Part shown: positions 18,857 to 28,016 of the stretch, piece by piece | How positions within the stretch are numbered: the stretch's first letter is position 1 | How the letters are laid out: every line of letters starts with the position of its first letter | The notes under the pieces: model-generated | What the model was told of the DNA's origin: nothing | The model's input: the letters and a program-made list of their open reading frames with translations, nothing else | Databases searched by the model: none | Program-made: the position numbers and the translations under genes | Origin: Jannaschia sp. W003 | Lineage (GTDB): Bacteria > Pseudomonadota > Alphaproteobacteria > Rhodobacterales > Rhodobacteraceae | Assembly (NCBI RefSeq): GCF_025144335.1 | Contig: NZ_CP083539.1 | Location: 2,481,501-2,545,500, forward strand | Length of the DNA stretch: 64,000 nucleotides | Direction: 5' to 3'

Positions 18857-19318
18857 ATGACCCTCGCACCCGGCCAGCCGGCCCCCGACTTCGAGCTGCC
18901 CCGCGACGGCGGCGACACGGTGCGCCTGTCCGCGCTGCGCGGCGCGCCCGTCGTGCTGTTCTTCTACCCCCGCGACGACACGCCCGGCTGCACCCGCGAG
19001 GCCACCGCCTTCACGGCGCTCCTGCCGCGCTTCGAGGCCGCGGGCGCCCGCGTGCTCGGCATCTCGCGCGACACCGTGGCGAAGCACGAGCGGTTCCGCG
19101 ACAAGCACGATCTGGCGGTGCCGCTCTTGTCGGACGAGGACGGCGCGGTCTGCGAGGCCTACGGCGTGTGGCGCGAGAAGACGATGTACGGCCGCACCTC
19201 CATGAGGATCGAGCGCACCACGGTGCTGGTCGGCGCGGACGGCACGATCACGGAGATCTGGCGCCGCGTGCGCGTCGACGGCCACGCCGAGGCGGTGCTG
19301 GCCGCCGTGGAGGCGTGA
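18857..19318 (+). CDS. bcp: Bcp/PrxQ-type peroxiredoxin without the usual resolving cysteine
   Basis: Thiol peroxidase reducing hydroperoxides, 153 residues. Seen: DFELPRDGGDTVRL, then YPRDDTPGCTREATAF with peroxidatic Cys45. The position of the resolving cysteine in E. coli Bcp (Cys50) is Thr here, so the enzyme is either a 1-Cys type or uses Cys99 (DGAVCEAYGVW) as partner. The start at 18857 is chosen over ATG 18851 because GGGAG at 18846-18850 would leave no spacing for the latter. The stop overlaps the GTG start of the next gene. Confidence 0.92.
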   Translation: MTLAPGQPAPDFELPRDGGDTVRLSALRGAPVVLFFYPRDDTPGCTREATAFTALLPRFEAAGARVLGISRDTVAKHERFRDKHDLAVPLLSDEDGAVCEAYGVWREKTMYGRTSMRIERTTVLVGADGTITEIWRRVRVDGHAEAVLAAVEA

Positions 19319-20124
19319 CCGCCACGCTCGCCGCCATGGCCGAGGCCGTGCTGCGCACCGCCGGCAGCCGCGAGAAGTGCGCCCTCAGCCGCGCCTCCGC
19401 CGCCCGGTGGCGCGAGATGCGCGCGAGCGGTGAGGCGGCGGTCGGCACCGCCTCGCCCCCGGACCGGCCCGCCCGTCCCGCCGAGCCGCCGTTGGTCGCG
19501 CCCCGCGACGTGCCGCGCCGCCGCCCCGGCACGCCCGAGGGCCGACAGGCGATCCTCCATGCGGTCGCCCACATCGAGCTGAACGCCGTGGACCTTCACT
19601 GGGACGTGATCGCCCGCTTCGCCCACGTGCCCCTGCCAGTGGGCTTCTTCGACGACTGGGTGAAGGCGGCCGATGAGGAGTCGAAGCACTTCGGCCTCCT
19701 GTGCGACCGGCTCGAGGCCGGCGGCTCGCGCTACGGCGCCCTGCCCGCCCACGCCGGGATGTGGCGCGCCGCCGAGGACACTGCGCACGACCTCATGGCC
19801 CGCCTCGCCGTGGTGCCGATGGTGCTGGAGGCGCGCGGCCTCGACGTGACGCCGGGCATGATCGCGCTGTTTCAGCGTGCCGAAGATGCCGAGAGCGTGG
19901 CCGCGCTCGAGACGATCTACGCCGAGGAGGTGCATCACGTCGCCTACGGCTCGAAGTGGTTCCACTTCCTGTGCGGGCGCCACGATCTCGACCCGGCGCC
20001 CACGTTCCGCGACCTCGTGCGCCGGCACTTCCGCGGCCCCCTGAAGCCGCCGTTCAACGAGGAGAAGCGCGCCGAGGCGGGGCTTCCACCCGATTTCTAC
20101 TGGCCGCTGGCCGACGAGCCCTGA
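19315..20124 (+). CDS. DUF455 ferritin-like protein
   Basis: A 269-residue protein with a GTG start fused to the bcp stop (GTGA, 19315-19318). Family features: an N-terminal helix region, then AILHAVAHIELNAVDLHWD, AADEESKHFGLLCDRLE and ETIYAEEVHHVAYG. The E/H pattern AHIEL, EESKH and EEVHH provides ligands for a di-iron ferritin-like four-helix bundle. The role of DUF455 proteins is not established. Coupling to a peroxiredoxin suggests oxidative stress or hydroxylation chemistry, which is inference. An internal ATG at 19336 is an alternative start. Confidence 0.87.
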   Translation: MTATLAAMAEAVLRTAGSREKCALSRASAARWREMRASGEAAVGTASPPDRPARPAEPPLVAPRDVPRRRPGTPEGRQAILHAVAHIELNAVDLHWDVIARFAHVPLPVGFFDDWVKAADEESKHFGLLCDRLEAGGSRYGALPAHAGMWRAAEDTAHDLMARLAVVPMVLEARGLDVTPGMIALFQRAEDAESVAALETIYAEEVHHVAYGSKWFHFLCGRHDLDPAPTFRDLVRRHFRGPLKPPFNEEKRAEAGLPPDFYWPLADEP

Positions 20125-20296
20125 CGGAAACGGGCAGGATCACGCCGATTTCGGGGCTGCGGACGGGGGGGGCCGGTTGTCCCCTTCCCCCCGCCCCCCT
20201 ATCAAACTCGCTATCGCCTCGGGCCCCGGTGGGACGAAGGGGGCCGGCGATCACGGGGAACCGCAGCACGGCGTGCCGCGAAACGGGGAGACACGC

Positions 20297-21619
20297 GTGA
20301 CGCGCTTGTCCGAGAAGATGGCCTTGCGCCTCGATCGCGTGCTGCCCGAGCAGCGCCTTTACCTCAAATCCGACGAAGGCACGCGGTTCTTCCGCCTCCG
20401 CGCCGGCACCCAGATCGGCCTCCTGATGGGCGGCGCCCTCCTCGTGGGCTGGTCGGTGATCGTCACCGCGTTCTTCCTCCTCGACAACATCGCCGCCGGG
20501 AACTCGCGCGACCAGTCCGAGCGGGCGCAGCTGGCCTACGAGGGCCGGCTCGAGGCCCTGAGCGAGGAGCGCGACGCCCGGGCCGGCGAGGCCGAGCAGG
20601 CGCTGGAGCGCTTCTACGTCGCGCTCGAGGAGGTCTCGAAGATGCAGGAGGCGCTGCTGGCCTCCGAGCAGCGCGTGCGCGAGCTGGAGACCGGCGTCGA
20701 GGTGATCCAGCGCACCCTGCGCCGCGCCGTGGCCGAGAGGGACACCGCCCGCGAGGAACGCCGCGTTGCGCTGGCCCAACTCGAGAACGCGCCCGCCGCC
20801 GCCGCCGCGGCGCAGGCCGCCCGCGCCGACGCCGAGGACACCGCGACCGCCCTCGCCGAGGTGCTCGGGCACACTGCGCTGGAGCGCGACGAGGCGATCG
20901 GCGTGGCCCGTTCCGCGGATGCCGAGATCGCCCGCATGGCCGCTGCCGCCGAGCGCGTCGCCGAGCGGAACGACCGCATCTTCGGGCGGCTCGAGGACGC
21001 GATGGAGACCTCGCTGAAGCCCCTGCGGCAGGTGTTCGAGCGCTCCGGCGTCTCGCCCGATTCCATGCTGCAGGAGGTCCGCCGCGGCTACTCCGGACAG
21101 GGCGGCCCGCTGGAGCCCACGATCTCGACGCGCGGCGACGCGTCGGTGATGGACCGCGACACCTCGCGGGCCAACCGGCTCCTGAACGAGATGGAGGAGA
21201 TCGACCTCCACCGCATCGTCGCCGAGAGCCTGCCCCTCGACCATCCGGTCCGGGGCGCCCATCGCCGCACCTCGGGCTTCGGTCCGCGCTGGGGGCGGAT
21301 GCATTCCGGCATGGACTTCGCCGGCGCGCGGGGCACGCCGATCCACTCCACCGCCGACGGCGTCGTGACCTACGCCGGCTGGCAGTCGGGCTACGGCAAG
21401 CTGGTCAAGATCCGGCACGCCTTCGGCTTCGAGACGCGCTACGCGCACCTCAATCAGATCCGGGTGACCAAGGGCCAACGGGTCTCGCGCGGCGAACGCA
21501 TCGGTGATATGGGAACCACCGGTCGGTCGACCGGCGTTCACCTGCACTACGAGGTCCGGCGCAACGGGTCGGCCATCAACCCGGCAACCTTCATCACGGC
21601 AGGGCAAGATGTTTTCTAA
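20297..21619 (+). CDS. Membrane-anchored M23 (LytM) endopeptidase
   Basis: Peptidoglycan DD-endopeptidase of the M23 family, 440 residues from a GTG at 20297 with GGGGAG just upstream. Topology: short cytosolic N-terminus, one membrane helix (about 38-63), a long alanine/glutamate-rich coiled coil (about 70-260), then the catalytic domain with zinc ligands HSGMD (His336, Asp340) and HLHYE (about 415-419), so it looks catalytically intact. It overlaps the bactofilin gene by 11 bp. M23-bactofilin pairs act in cell-shape control in several bacteria, the cytosolic bactofilin scaffold positioning the periplasmic hydrolase. Confidence 0.93.
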   Translation: MTRLSEKMALRLDRVLPEQRLYLKSDEGTRFFRLRAGTQIGLLMGGALLVGWSVIVTAFFLLDNIAAGNSRDQSERAQLAYEGRLEALSEERDARAGEAEQALERFYVALEEVSKMQEALLASEQRVRELETGVEVIQRTLRRAVAERDTAREERRVALAQLENAPAAAAAAQAARADAEDTATALAEVLGHTALERDEAIGVARSADAEIARMAAAAERVAERNDRIFGRLEDAMETSLKPLRQVFERSGVSPDSMLQEVRRGYSGQGGPLEPTISTRGDASVMDRDTSRANRLLNEMEEIDLHRIVAESLPLDHPVRGAHRRTSGFGPRWGRMHSGMDFAGARGTPIHSTADGVVTYAGWQSGYGKLVKIRHAFGFETRYAHLNQIRVTKGQRVSRGERIGDMGTTGRSTGVHLHYEVRRNGSAINPATFITAGQDVF

Positions 21620-22136
21620 GAACAAGATGAACCCCCACGGCGAGCCGACCCCGGGCGAAGCGCCGCCGCGGCCCGCCGGCCCCCCTTCCGGCGGCCAGAC
21701 CCCGCCGTCCCGCCCCGCCGGCATGGACAGCAGCCCGCAGCCGTCCTCGGCGCCCAAGCAGAAGGTGCCCGCCTCGGTCCTGAGCCAGGACCTGATGATC
21801 AAGGGCGACATCAAGACGTCGGGCGACATCACCGTCGAGGGCGAGATCGAGGGCAACATCCACGCCCACCTGCTGACCGTCGGCGAGGGCGCCGTGGTGC
21901 GCGGCGAGATCGTGGCCGACGACATCGTCGTCAACGGCCGGGTGATCGGGCGCGTGCGCGGCATCAAGGTCCGCCTCACCTCGACCGCGCGCGTCGAGGG
22001 CGACATCATCCACAAGACGATCGCCATAGAGTCGGGGGCCCACTTCGAGGGCGCCGTTCAGCGGCAGGAAGACCCGATCGGGACCGGCAAGTCCGCCGCC
22101 CCGGCGCCGAAGCCCGCGGGCCAGGCCAAGGCCTGA
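21609..22136 (+). CDS. Bactofilin
   Basis: A 175-residue cytoskeletal polymer protein. It has a proline-rich flexible N-terminus (residues 1-55), a central right-handed beta-helix domain with the bactofilin pattern MIKGDIKTSGDITVEGEIEG and GEIVADDIVVNGRVIG, and a short disordered tail. The ATG at 21609 lies 11 bp before the end of the M23 gene, so translation is coupled. It probably recruits or positions the M23 enzyme at the membrane. Confidence 0.95.
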   Translation: MFSKNKMNPHGEPTPGEAPPRPAGPPSGGQTPPSRPAGMDSSPQPSSAPKQKVPASVLSQDLMIKGDIKTSGDITVEGEIEGNIHAHLLTVGEGAVVRGEIVADDIVVNGRVIGRVRGIKVRLTSTARVEGDIIHKTIAIESGAHFEGAVQRQEDPIGTGKSAAPAPKPAGQAKA

Positions 22137-22156
22137 CGGCCGGGGGAAGGCGGCGC

Positions 22157-23545
22157 ATGACCGAGATCGACACCACGTCGCCTCCCCTCGCCTGGAGCGG
22201 CGTGCGCCGCCTGCCCGGCCTCGAAGGGCGCATCCACCTGCCGAACCGGGGCGCCGTGCTGCTGTCGACCATCGGCTCGCTCGGCGACCTCTACCCCGTC
22301 CTCTCCGTGGCCCGCGCGATCGAGCTGGCCGGACTGGAGCCGCGCCTCGCCCTATCGCCCGACGACTGCGAGATCGCCCGCTCCTGGGGCCTCTTGGCGA
22401 CCCCCGTCGGCCCCACGCAGGCCGAGCTGTGCGAGCGACTCGGCGTCTCGCGCGACGAGATCGCCGCCTCGATCCTGCGCGATCCCGGCCCGCTGATGCG
22501 CGACGTGATGATCCCCATGCTGCCCGCCCTGATCGAGCAGATGGCCCCGCTGATGCCCGGCGTCTCCGTGGCCGCGGGCACGACCTTCGCGCTCGCCGCG
22601 CCGCTGGCGGCCGAGCAGGCGGGTGTGCCTTACGTACCCCTGCTGCTGCAGCCGATGATGATGTTCTCGGCCATCGACCCGCCCACGGGGCGCCTGTTCA
22701 AGCTCGCGCGGCAGAACCCCGGCACCGCGGGGCAGGTCTGGAACCGCGCGCTCTTGTCCTGCGCCCGCGCCGTCCTGCGCTCGCGCCACGCCTCGGACCT
22801 CTCGGACGTGCGCGACCGGCTGGCCCTGCCGCCGCAGCCGGGCACGCCGCTGCTCGATCACGGCGGCGAGGTGCCCATGCGCCTCGCCCTGTGGGACGAG
22901 CACTTCGCGCCGATCCCCGACGATGCCCCTGAGGGCCTGCGCGCGGTGGGCTTCCCGCCGCGCCCCGAGGGGATGCTGGACCCCGAGGTGCGCCGCTGGA
23001 TCGCCGGAGGACCGCCGCCGCTGGTGGTCACGATGGGATCGATCGCCCACGGGCTCGGCGGGCCGAAGTTCTGGCAGCGCGCGGTCGACCTCGGGCGCAG
23101 CCTCGGACTAAGGGTCGTGCTGCTACACGGTCAGGCGGAGGTGCCCGAGGGCGACGACGTCCTCGCCCTGCCCTATGCCCCCCATTCCGGCCTGTTCCCG
23201 CTAGCCGCCGCGATCGTCCACCACGGCGGCATCGGCACCACCGCCGAGGCGGTCCGCGCGGCGCGCCCGCAACTGGTGCTGCCCGTGGGCGGCGACCAGC
23301 CCGACAACGCCGCGCGGCTGGAGCGGATGGACCTCGCCGCGGTGCTGCCGGTACGCCGCTTCGGCGTGCGGCGGGCGCAGCAGATGCTCGGCGACCTGCT
23401 GGAGCGGTTCGACTACGCCGCCGCCGCCAAGCTCGGCGAGGCGGTCGCGGACCGCAACGGCGCCGGCGAGGCCGCGCTGCATCTCGCGCGCATCGCCCTC
23501 GCCTCGCGCGACCGCCGGATGGGCCGCCCGGCCACCGCCGCCTGA
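22157..23545 (+). CDS. GT1-family glycosyltransferase
   Basis: A 462-residue UDP-glycosyltransferase-like (GT-B fold) protein. Seen: the N-terminal acceptor domain with STIGSLGDLYPVLSVARAIE and the C-terminal nucleotide-sugar motif HHGGIGTTAEAVRAARPQLV followed by LPVGGDQPDNAARL, typical of GT1 enzymes acting on lipids, sterols or natural products. It starts 20 bp after the bactofilin stop and may be cotranscribed. No signal peptide or membrane helix. The acceptor is unknown. Confidence 0.88.
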   Translation: MTEIDTTSPPLAWSGVRRLPGLEGRIHLPNRGAVLLSTIGSLGDLYPVLSVARAIELAGLEPRLALSPDDCEIARSWGLLATPVGPTQAELCERLGVSRDEIAASILRDPGPLMRDVMIPMLPALIEQMAPLMPGVSVAAGTTFALAAPLAAEQAGVPYVPLLLQPMMMFSAIDPPTGRLFKLARQNPGTAGQVWNRALLSCARAVLRSRHASDLSDVRDRLALPPQPGTPLLDHGGEVPMRLALWDEHFAPIPDDAPEGLRAVGFPPRPEGMLDPEVRRWIAGGPPPLVVTMGSIAHGLGGPKFWQRAVDLGRSLGLRVVLLHGQAEVPEGDDVLALPYAPHSGLFPLAAAIVHHGGIGTTAEAVRAARPQLVLPVGGDQPDNAARLERMDLAAVLPVRRFGVRRAQQMLGDLLERFDYAAAAKLGEAVADRNGAGEAALHLARIALASRDRRMGRPATAA

Positions 23546-23578
23546 GGCCGCCGCCGCGGGGCGGGGACGCGTGCCGGG

Positions 23579-25255
23579 TCAGGCGTGCTCCTCGGCCGCG
23601 GTCGCAGAGAGCGCCCGGTTGAAGACCCGCAGGGCGTCCACGAACAGCAGCACCCCCACCACCTCGGGTCCGTCGTCGCGCAGGCGCACCACCGGAAGGA
23701 AATCCGTGCCACCCCGCTCGAACAGCGGCATGGCCCGCTCCAGCGTGTCGGAGGCGCCGACGAACAGCGCCTCGTGCACCGCCGCGCGGACCCGCTCTGA
23801 ACCGGGCGCCTGGGGGTGCTCGGGGGCCTTCATCACCGCCGAGACGCGGATCGTCGCGAGCAGGTAGCGCTGCGGCCCGTCGGCAAGGTGGATGCCCCGC
23901 CGCTCGAGCTGCGTGAGGAAGAAGCTGCGCGCCACAAGCCGCGAGGCCAGCGTGGAGGCGATCGACACCGTGACCATGACGGCGAGGCCGGTCTGCCAGT
24001 CGCCCGTCAGCTCGAACACGATCAGCGTGGTCGAGATCGGCGCGCCCAGCACGGCGGCGGCCACGGCGCCCATGCCGGCCAGCGCGTAGAGCGTCTCGGC
24101 GCCGGACACCTCGGGGAACACCGCGGTCGCAATCATGCCGAAGGCGAGGCCCGTGAGCGCCCCGGTCATCAGCGCGGGCGAGAACACGCCCCCGCCCATG
24201 CGTCCGCCCACGGTGATCGACACCGCGGCGACCTTGACGACCGCGAACACGATGGCCTCGTGCAGCAGCAGCGTACCCGACAGCGCGGCCGAGGTGGTCT
24301 CGTAGCCGACGCCGATGATGTGCGGGAAGGCGATGGCGATGGCCCCCAGCATCAGCCCCGCGAGGGCGGGCCGCAGGATCACCGGCAGGCGCAGGCGGCG
24401 CTGGATCCAGCTTCCGACATCCTCGGCCAGGAAGATCGAGCGCATGAGCGCGTAGCCCACCACGCCGCAGGTCAGACCCAAGAGCACGAAGGCCGGCAGT
24501 TCGGCGTAGAACGCGAGGTGCGAGGTCGAGGGCAGCACGAACTCGGTGACGTCGCCGAAGTGGACGCGGCTGACCACCGACCCCGCGGCGGCGGCGATGG
24601 TGATGGGCGCGAAGGCGTGCACGGCGAAGTGCCGCAGCACCACCTCCAGCGCGAAGAGCGCGCCAGCGAGGGGCGCGTTGAACGAGGCGGCGACGCCGGC
24701 GGCCACGGCGCAGCCCAGAAGCTCGCGCCCGGTCACGCCGCCGGCGTTGATGCGGTTCGAGACCCAACCCGCGATCAGTCCCACCATGTGGACGACGGGG
24801 CCCTCCCGCCCCGAGGATCCGCCGGAGCCCAAGGTGATGAGCGAGGCGGCGATCGAGGCGAGGCCGGCGCGGCGCTCCACCCGGCCCTCGCGCAGGGCGG
24901 CGGCCTCGATCACCTCGGCCACGCCGCGCACGCGGGCGTCGGGCGTGAAGCGCTGGAGGATGAAGCCGACCGCGAGACCGCCCATGCAGGGCAACGTGAG
25001 CACCCACCACCACGGCATCGTCTCGGCGAAGCTATGGAGGCCACGCACGTCGCCGGAGCCGTAGAACAGCGACTGGAGCGCGGCGATCGAAAGCATGAAG
25101 CCCACGGCCATGTAGCCCGAGGCGACCCCGATCGCGAGGGCGATGAACCAGAACTGGACCTGGCTCGGCCCCTTCTCCAGCACCACCGCCCACGCGCGGT
25201 GGAGCCGCGCCGAGATGCGCGCGGCGATGGGCTGGGAATCGGGGCGGTCGGTCAC
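23579..25255 (-). CDS. CLC chloride channel/transporter with CBS domains
   Basis: A 558-residue CLC-family membrane protein with a C-terminal CBS pair (about 460-545). Seen: the gating-glutamate motif GREGP (Glu151), GGGVFSP on helix N, and FNAPLAGALFALEVV. Relative to E. coli ClcA the proton glutamate (E203) aligns with Val205, and the GSGIP motif reads VRGVA with Arg in place of the pore serine. Valine at the inner-glutamate site is typical of CLC channels, so this may be a chloride channel or an uncoupled carrier; that is inference from alignment by eye. Confidence 0.9.
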   Translation of the reverse strand: MTDRPDSQPIAARISARLHRAWAVVLEKGPSQVQFWFIALAIGVASGYMAVGFMLSIAALQSLFYGSGDVRGLHSFAETMPWWWVLTLPCMGGLAVGFILQRFTPDARVRGVAEVIEAAALREGRVERRAGLASIAASLITLGSGGSSGREGPVVHMVGLIAGWVSNRINAGGVTGRELLGCAVAAGVAASFNAPLAGALFALEVVLRHFAVHAFAPITIAAAAGSVVSRVHFGDVTEFVLPSTSHLAFYAELPAFVLLGLTCGVVGYALMRSIFLAEDVGSWIQRRLRLPVILRPALAGLMLGAIAIAFPHIIGVGYETTSAALSGTLLLHEAIVFAVVKVAAVSITVGGRMGGGVFSPALMTGALTGLAFGMIATAVFPEVSGAETLYALAGMGAVAAAVLGAPISTTLIVFELTGDWQTGLAVMVTVSIASTLASRLVARSFFLTQLERRGIHLADGPQRYLLATIRVSAVMKAPEHPQAPGSERVRAAVHEALFVGASDTLERAMPLFERGGTDFLPVVRLRDDGPEVVGVLLFVDALRVFNRALSATAAEEHA

Positions 25256-25331
25256 GGGGTGCCTCGCGGGTCGCGGGCGATGCTAGGAGCGCGCCGGGGC
25301 GGGAACAAGGCGCCCCCGCAGGGACGGGACC

Positions 25332-26978
25332 TCAGGCGGCGCGCAGCAGGGCGCGCGCGGCGGCGCGCGCGGCGTCCGTGACCGTGTCGCCAGCCAGCAT
25401 CCGCGCCAGCTCGTCGACGCGGTCGGCCCGGTCCACGGGCACCACGCGGCTGAGGGTCACCTCGCCCTCCACCCGCTTCTCGACGCGCCAGTGCCGCGCA
25501 CCCAATGCGGCCACCTGCGGCGAGTGGGTCACGACCAGAACCTGCCCGCCCTCGGCCAGCGCCTTGAGCCGGCGGCCCACGGCGTCGGCGGTGGCGCCGC
25601 CGACGCCGCGGTCGATCTCGTCGAAGATCAGCGTCATGGAGCGGTCGCCGCCCGTGAGGCAGACCTTCAGGGCCAGGAGGAAGCGCGACAGCTCGCCCCC
25701 CGACGCGATCTTGTCGAGCTTGCCCGCGGGCGCGCCGGGGTTGGTGGCGACCTCGAAGGCCACCTCGTCGCGCCCCTCGGGGCCGGGCGTGCCGGGGGCG
25801 ACGCGCGTGACGAAGACGGCGCGCTCCATCTTGAGTGGCCCCAGCTCGCCGGCCATCGCCGCATCCAGCCGGCCCGCCGCCTCGCGACGCGCCTCGGTCA
25901 GCGCGCTGGCGGCGGCGTCGTAGCGCGCCTCGGCCGCGGCCACCGCCTCGGAGAGCTTGCGCATCCCCGGTCCCGACGAATCGAGCAGGTCGAGCTTCCC
26001 GCGCAGATCCTCAACCAGCGCGGCGAGATCGTCGGGGGCCACGCCGTGCTTGCGCGCGAGCCCGCGCATGGCGAACAGCCTCTCCTCGGTGCGCTCCAGC
26101 TCCGAGGGATCGAAGTCGAGCGCATCGAGCGTCGACTCAACGCCCGCTTGCGCCTCGCCCAGCTCGTTGAGCGCGCGCTCCAGAGCGGCAATCGCCGGGG
26201 CGAGGCTGTCGGCGGCCTCCCCTGCCCCCTCCATCCAGCGCAGGGCGTCCACCATGCGCCCCTCGGCCCCGTTGCCGCCGATGGCCTCCAGCGCGCGCGC
26301 GACGTCGCCGCGGATCTTCTCGGCGCCCTGCATCAGGCGGCGACGGGCATCGAGCGTGCCCTCCTCGCCCGGCTCGGGGGCGAGCGCGTCCAGCTCGTCC
26401 ACCGCGTGGCGCAGGAACTCCTCCTCGGAGCGGGTCGCCTCGACCTGCGCCTGCGCGGCCCGGAGCGCCTTGCGGGCGGCGGACAGCTCGGCCCAGGCGG
26501 CGCGCACCGAAGCGAGGTCCACGCCCGCGAAGGCGTCGAGCAGCGCGCGGTGGCCAGCCGCATCGAGCAGCCCGCGATCGTCGTGCTGGCCGTGCAGCTC
26601 CAGCAGCGTGTCGGAAAGCTGGCGTAGCACCTCGCCGGTGACGCGGGTGCCGTTGACCCAGGCGGTCTTGCGTCCCTCGGCGGTGTTCACCCGGCGCAGC
26701 AGCAGCTCGCCGTCCTCGGCCTCGATGCCCGCCTCGGCCAACACCGCGCGCGCCGCGTGGCCCTCGGGCAGGTCGAAGCCCGCCGTCACCTCGCCCTGCG
26801 CGGCGCCAGCGCGCACGAGGGCCGCACGGCCCCGCCAGCCCAGCACGAAGCCGAGCGAATCCAGAAGGATCGACTTGCCCGCACCGGTCTCGCCCGTGAG
26901 CACGTTGAGGCCTGGACCGAGCTCCAGCGAGAGCCGGTCGATGATGAGCATGTCGCGTATGTCGAGGGAGCGGAGCAT
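25332..26978 (-). CDS. recN: DNA repair protein RecN
   Basis: SMC-like ATPase aiding recombinational repair of double-strand breaks. The 548-residue product starts MLRSLDIRDMLIIDRLSLEL (ATG 26978), with Walker A GETGAGKS (29-36), a long central coiled coil, a signature-like SGGELSRFLLALK and Walker B TLIFDEIDRGVGG. Upstream in-frame starts (26984, 26990) are possible but less like family N-termini. It follows bamD in the dcw-derived order lpxC-bamD-recN. No GTTC-N7-GTTC box was seen in the 104-bp gap, so LexA control is not evident. Confidence 0.96.
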   Translation of the reverse strand: MLRSLDIRDMLIIDRLSLELGPGLNVLTGETGAGKSILLDSLGFVLGWRGRAALVRAGAAQGEVTAGFDLPEGHAARAVLAEAGIEAEDGELLLRRVNTAEGRKTAWVNGTRVTGEVLRQLSDTLLELHGQHDDRGLLDAAGHRALLDAFAGVDLASVRAAWAELSAARKALRAAQAQVEATRSEEEFLRHAVDELDALAPEPGEEGTLDARRRLMQGAEKIRGDVARALEAIGGNGAEGRMVDALRWMEGAGEAADSLAPAIAALERALNELGEAQAGVESTLDALDFDPSELERTEERLFAMRGLARKHGVAPDDLAALVEDLRGKLDLLDSSGPGMRKLSEAVAAAEARYDAAASALTEARREAAGRLDAAMAGELGPLKMERAVFVTRVAPGTPGPEGRDEVAFEVATNPGAPAGKLDKIASGGELSRFLLALKVCLTGGDRSMTLIFDEIDRGVGGATADAVGRRLKALAEGGQVLVVTHSPQVAALGARHWRVEKRVEGEVTLSRVVPVDRADRVDELARMLAGDTVTDAARAAARALLRAA

Positions 26979-27082
26979 CGGCATCCACATAGCGGCGCGG
27001 CGGCACCGCTGCCAGCGCCGAGCGCATCCGTGCGCCCCGGAAAGCGAGCGCGGATGCACGGGCGGGGGCGATAGGCCCCCCG

Positions 27083-27907
27083 CTAGAGCCAGTTGCCGGC
27101 GATGGTCTGCCGATAGATCTCCGCCAGCCAGTTCGAGCCGCGCGCCTCGAGCGGCAGCCCGCGTCCGGTGAGCTGCCCGTAGGCGTCCTGGTAGAATGGC
27201 GAGCCGCGGAAGTTGTGGCCGAGGATCGCGCCCGCGGTCTGCGCCTCGGCGTTCAGGCCGAGCGACAGGTACGCCTCCACCAGCCGCATCAGCGCCTCGG
27301 GGGTGTGCGAGGTCGTCTCGAACTCCTCGACCACGGCGCGGAAGCGGTTGATGGCGGCCGCGTGGTGGCCGCGCTTCAGGTAGTAGCGCCCGATCTCCAT
27401 CTCCTTCGCCGCGAGGTGGTCGAAGGCGAGGTCGAACTTCAGCATCGCCGAGCGGGCGTATTCCGAGTCCGGGTAGCGCTCGATCACCTCGCGCAGGCCC
27501 TGGAGCGCCTGGAAGGTCAGGCCCTGGTCGCGGCCGACGAGGTCTATCTGGTCGTAGTAGCTGAGCGCGAGCAGGTACTGCGCGTAGGCTGCGTCCCCGT
27601 CGGCGGGATAGAAGTCGAGGAAGCGCTGGGCGGCGGCGCGGGCGCTCTCATAATCGCGCGCCTCGTGGTAGGCGAAGGCCTGCATGATCAGCGCGCGCCG
27701 GGCGAAGTCCGAGTAGGGATAGAGGCGCTCCACTTCCGAGAAGAGCTGCGCCGCGCCCTCGGGGTCGTTCTGTGCGAGCTCGGCCTCGGCGCGCACGAAG
27801 ATCACGTCGGGCGCGGTGTCCTCGAGCGCGACGTCGGCGTCTCCGCCGCCGCATCCGGCGAGCGCGGCGAGCGCGAGTCCCGCCGCGGCGAGCTTGATCG
27901 TTGCCAT
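27083..27907 (-). CDS. bamD: Outer-membrane assembly lipoprotein BamD
   Basis: Essential lipoprotein of the BAM complex that folds outer-membrane proteins. The 274-residue precursor has a lipobox LAALAGC with Cys19, then TPR units (FVRAEAELAQNDPEGAAQLF, LYPYSDFARRALIMQAFAYH, RYPDSEYARSAMLKFDLAFD, YYLKRGHHAAAINRF). The ATG at 27907 places the signal peptide at the N-terminus; the frame is open further upstream. Position between lpxC and recN is the conserved alphaproteobacterial order. Confidence 0.95.
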   Translation of the reverse strand: MATIKLAAAGLALAALAGCGGGDADVALEDTAPDVIFVRAEAELAQNDPEGAAQLFSEVERLYPYSDFARRALIMQAFAYHEARDYESARAAAQRFLDFYPADGDAAYAQYLLALSYYDQIDLVGRDQGLTFQALQGLREVIERYPDSEYARSAMLKFDLAFDHLAAKEMEIGRYYLKRGHHAAAINRFRAVVEEFETTSHTPEALMRLVEAYLSLGLNAEAQTAGAILGHNFRGSPFYQDAYGQLTGRGLPLEARGSNWLAEIYRQTIAGNWL

Positions 27908-28016
27908 GCGTCCCGGCCCCCGTCCGTCCGTCCCGGCGCGCACCCTAGCCCCGCCCGCCGGGGGTGTGAAGCGGGGTGGCGTCACGTCCGCGAAGGCCGG
28001 GGCCGATTGATGCCCG

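Noticed and set aside
23546-23578. Bidirectional terminator between the convergent GT1 and CLC genes
   Set aside because: The 33-bp gap has GC runs but no stable stem with a T-rich tail.
26979-27082. A LexA box upstream of recN
   Set aside because: recN is SOS-controlled in many bacteria, but no GTTC-N7-GTTC or close variant was found in this gap.
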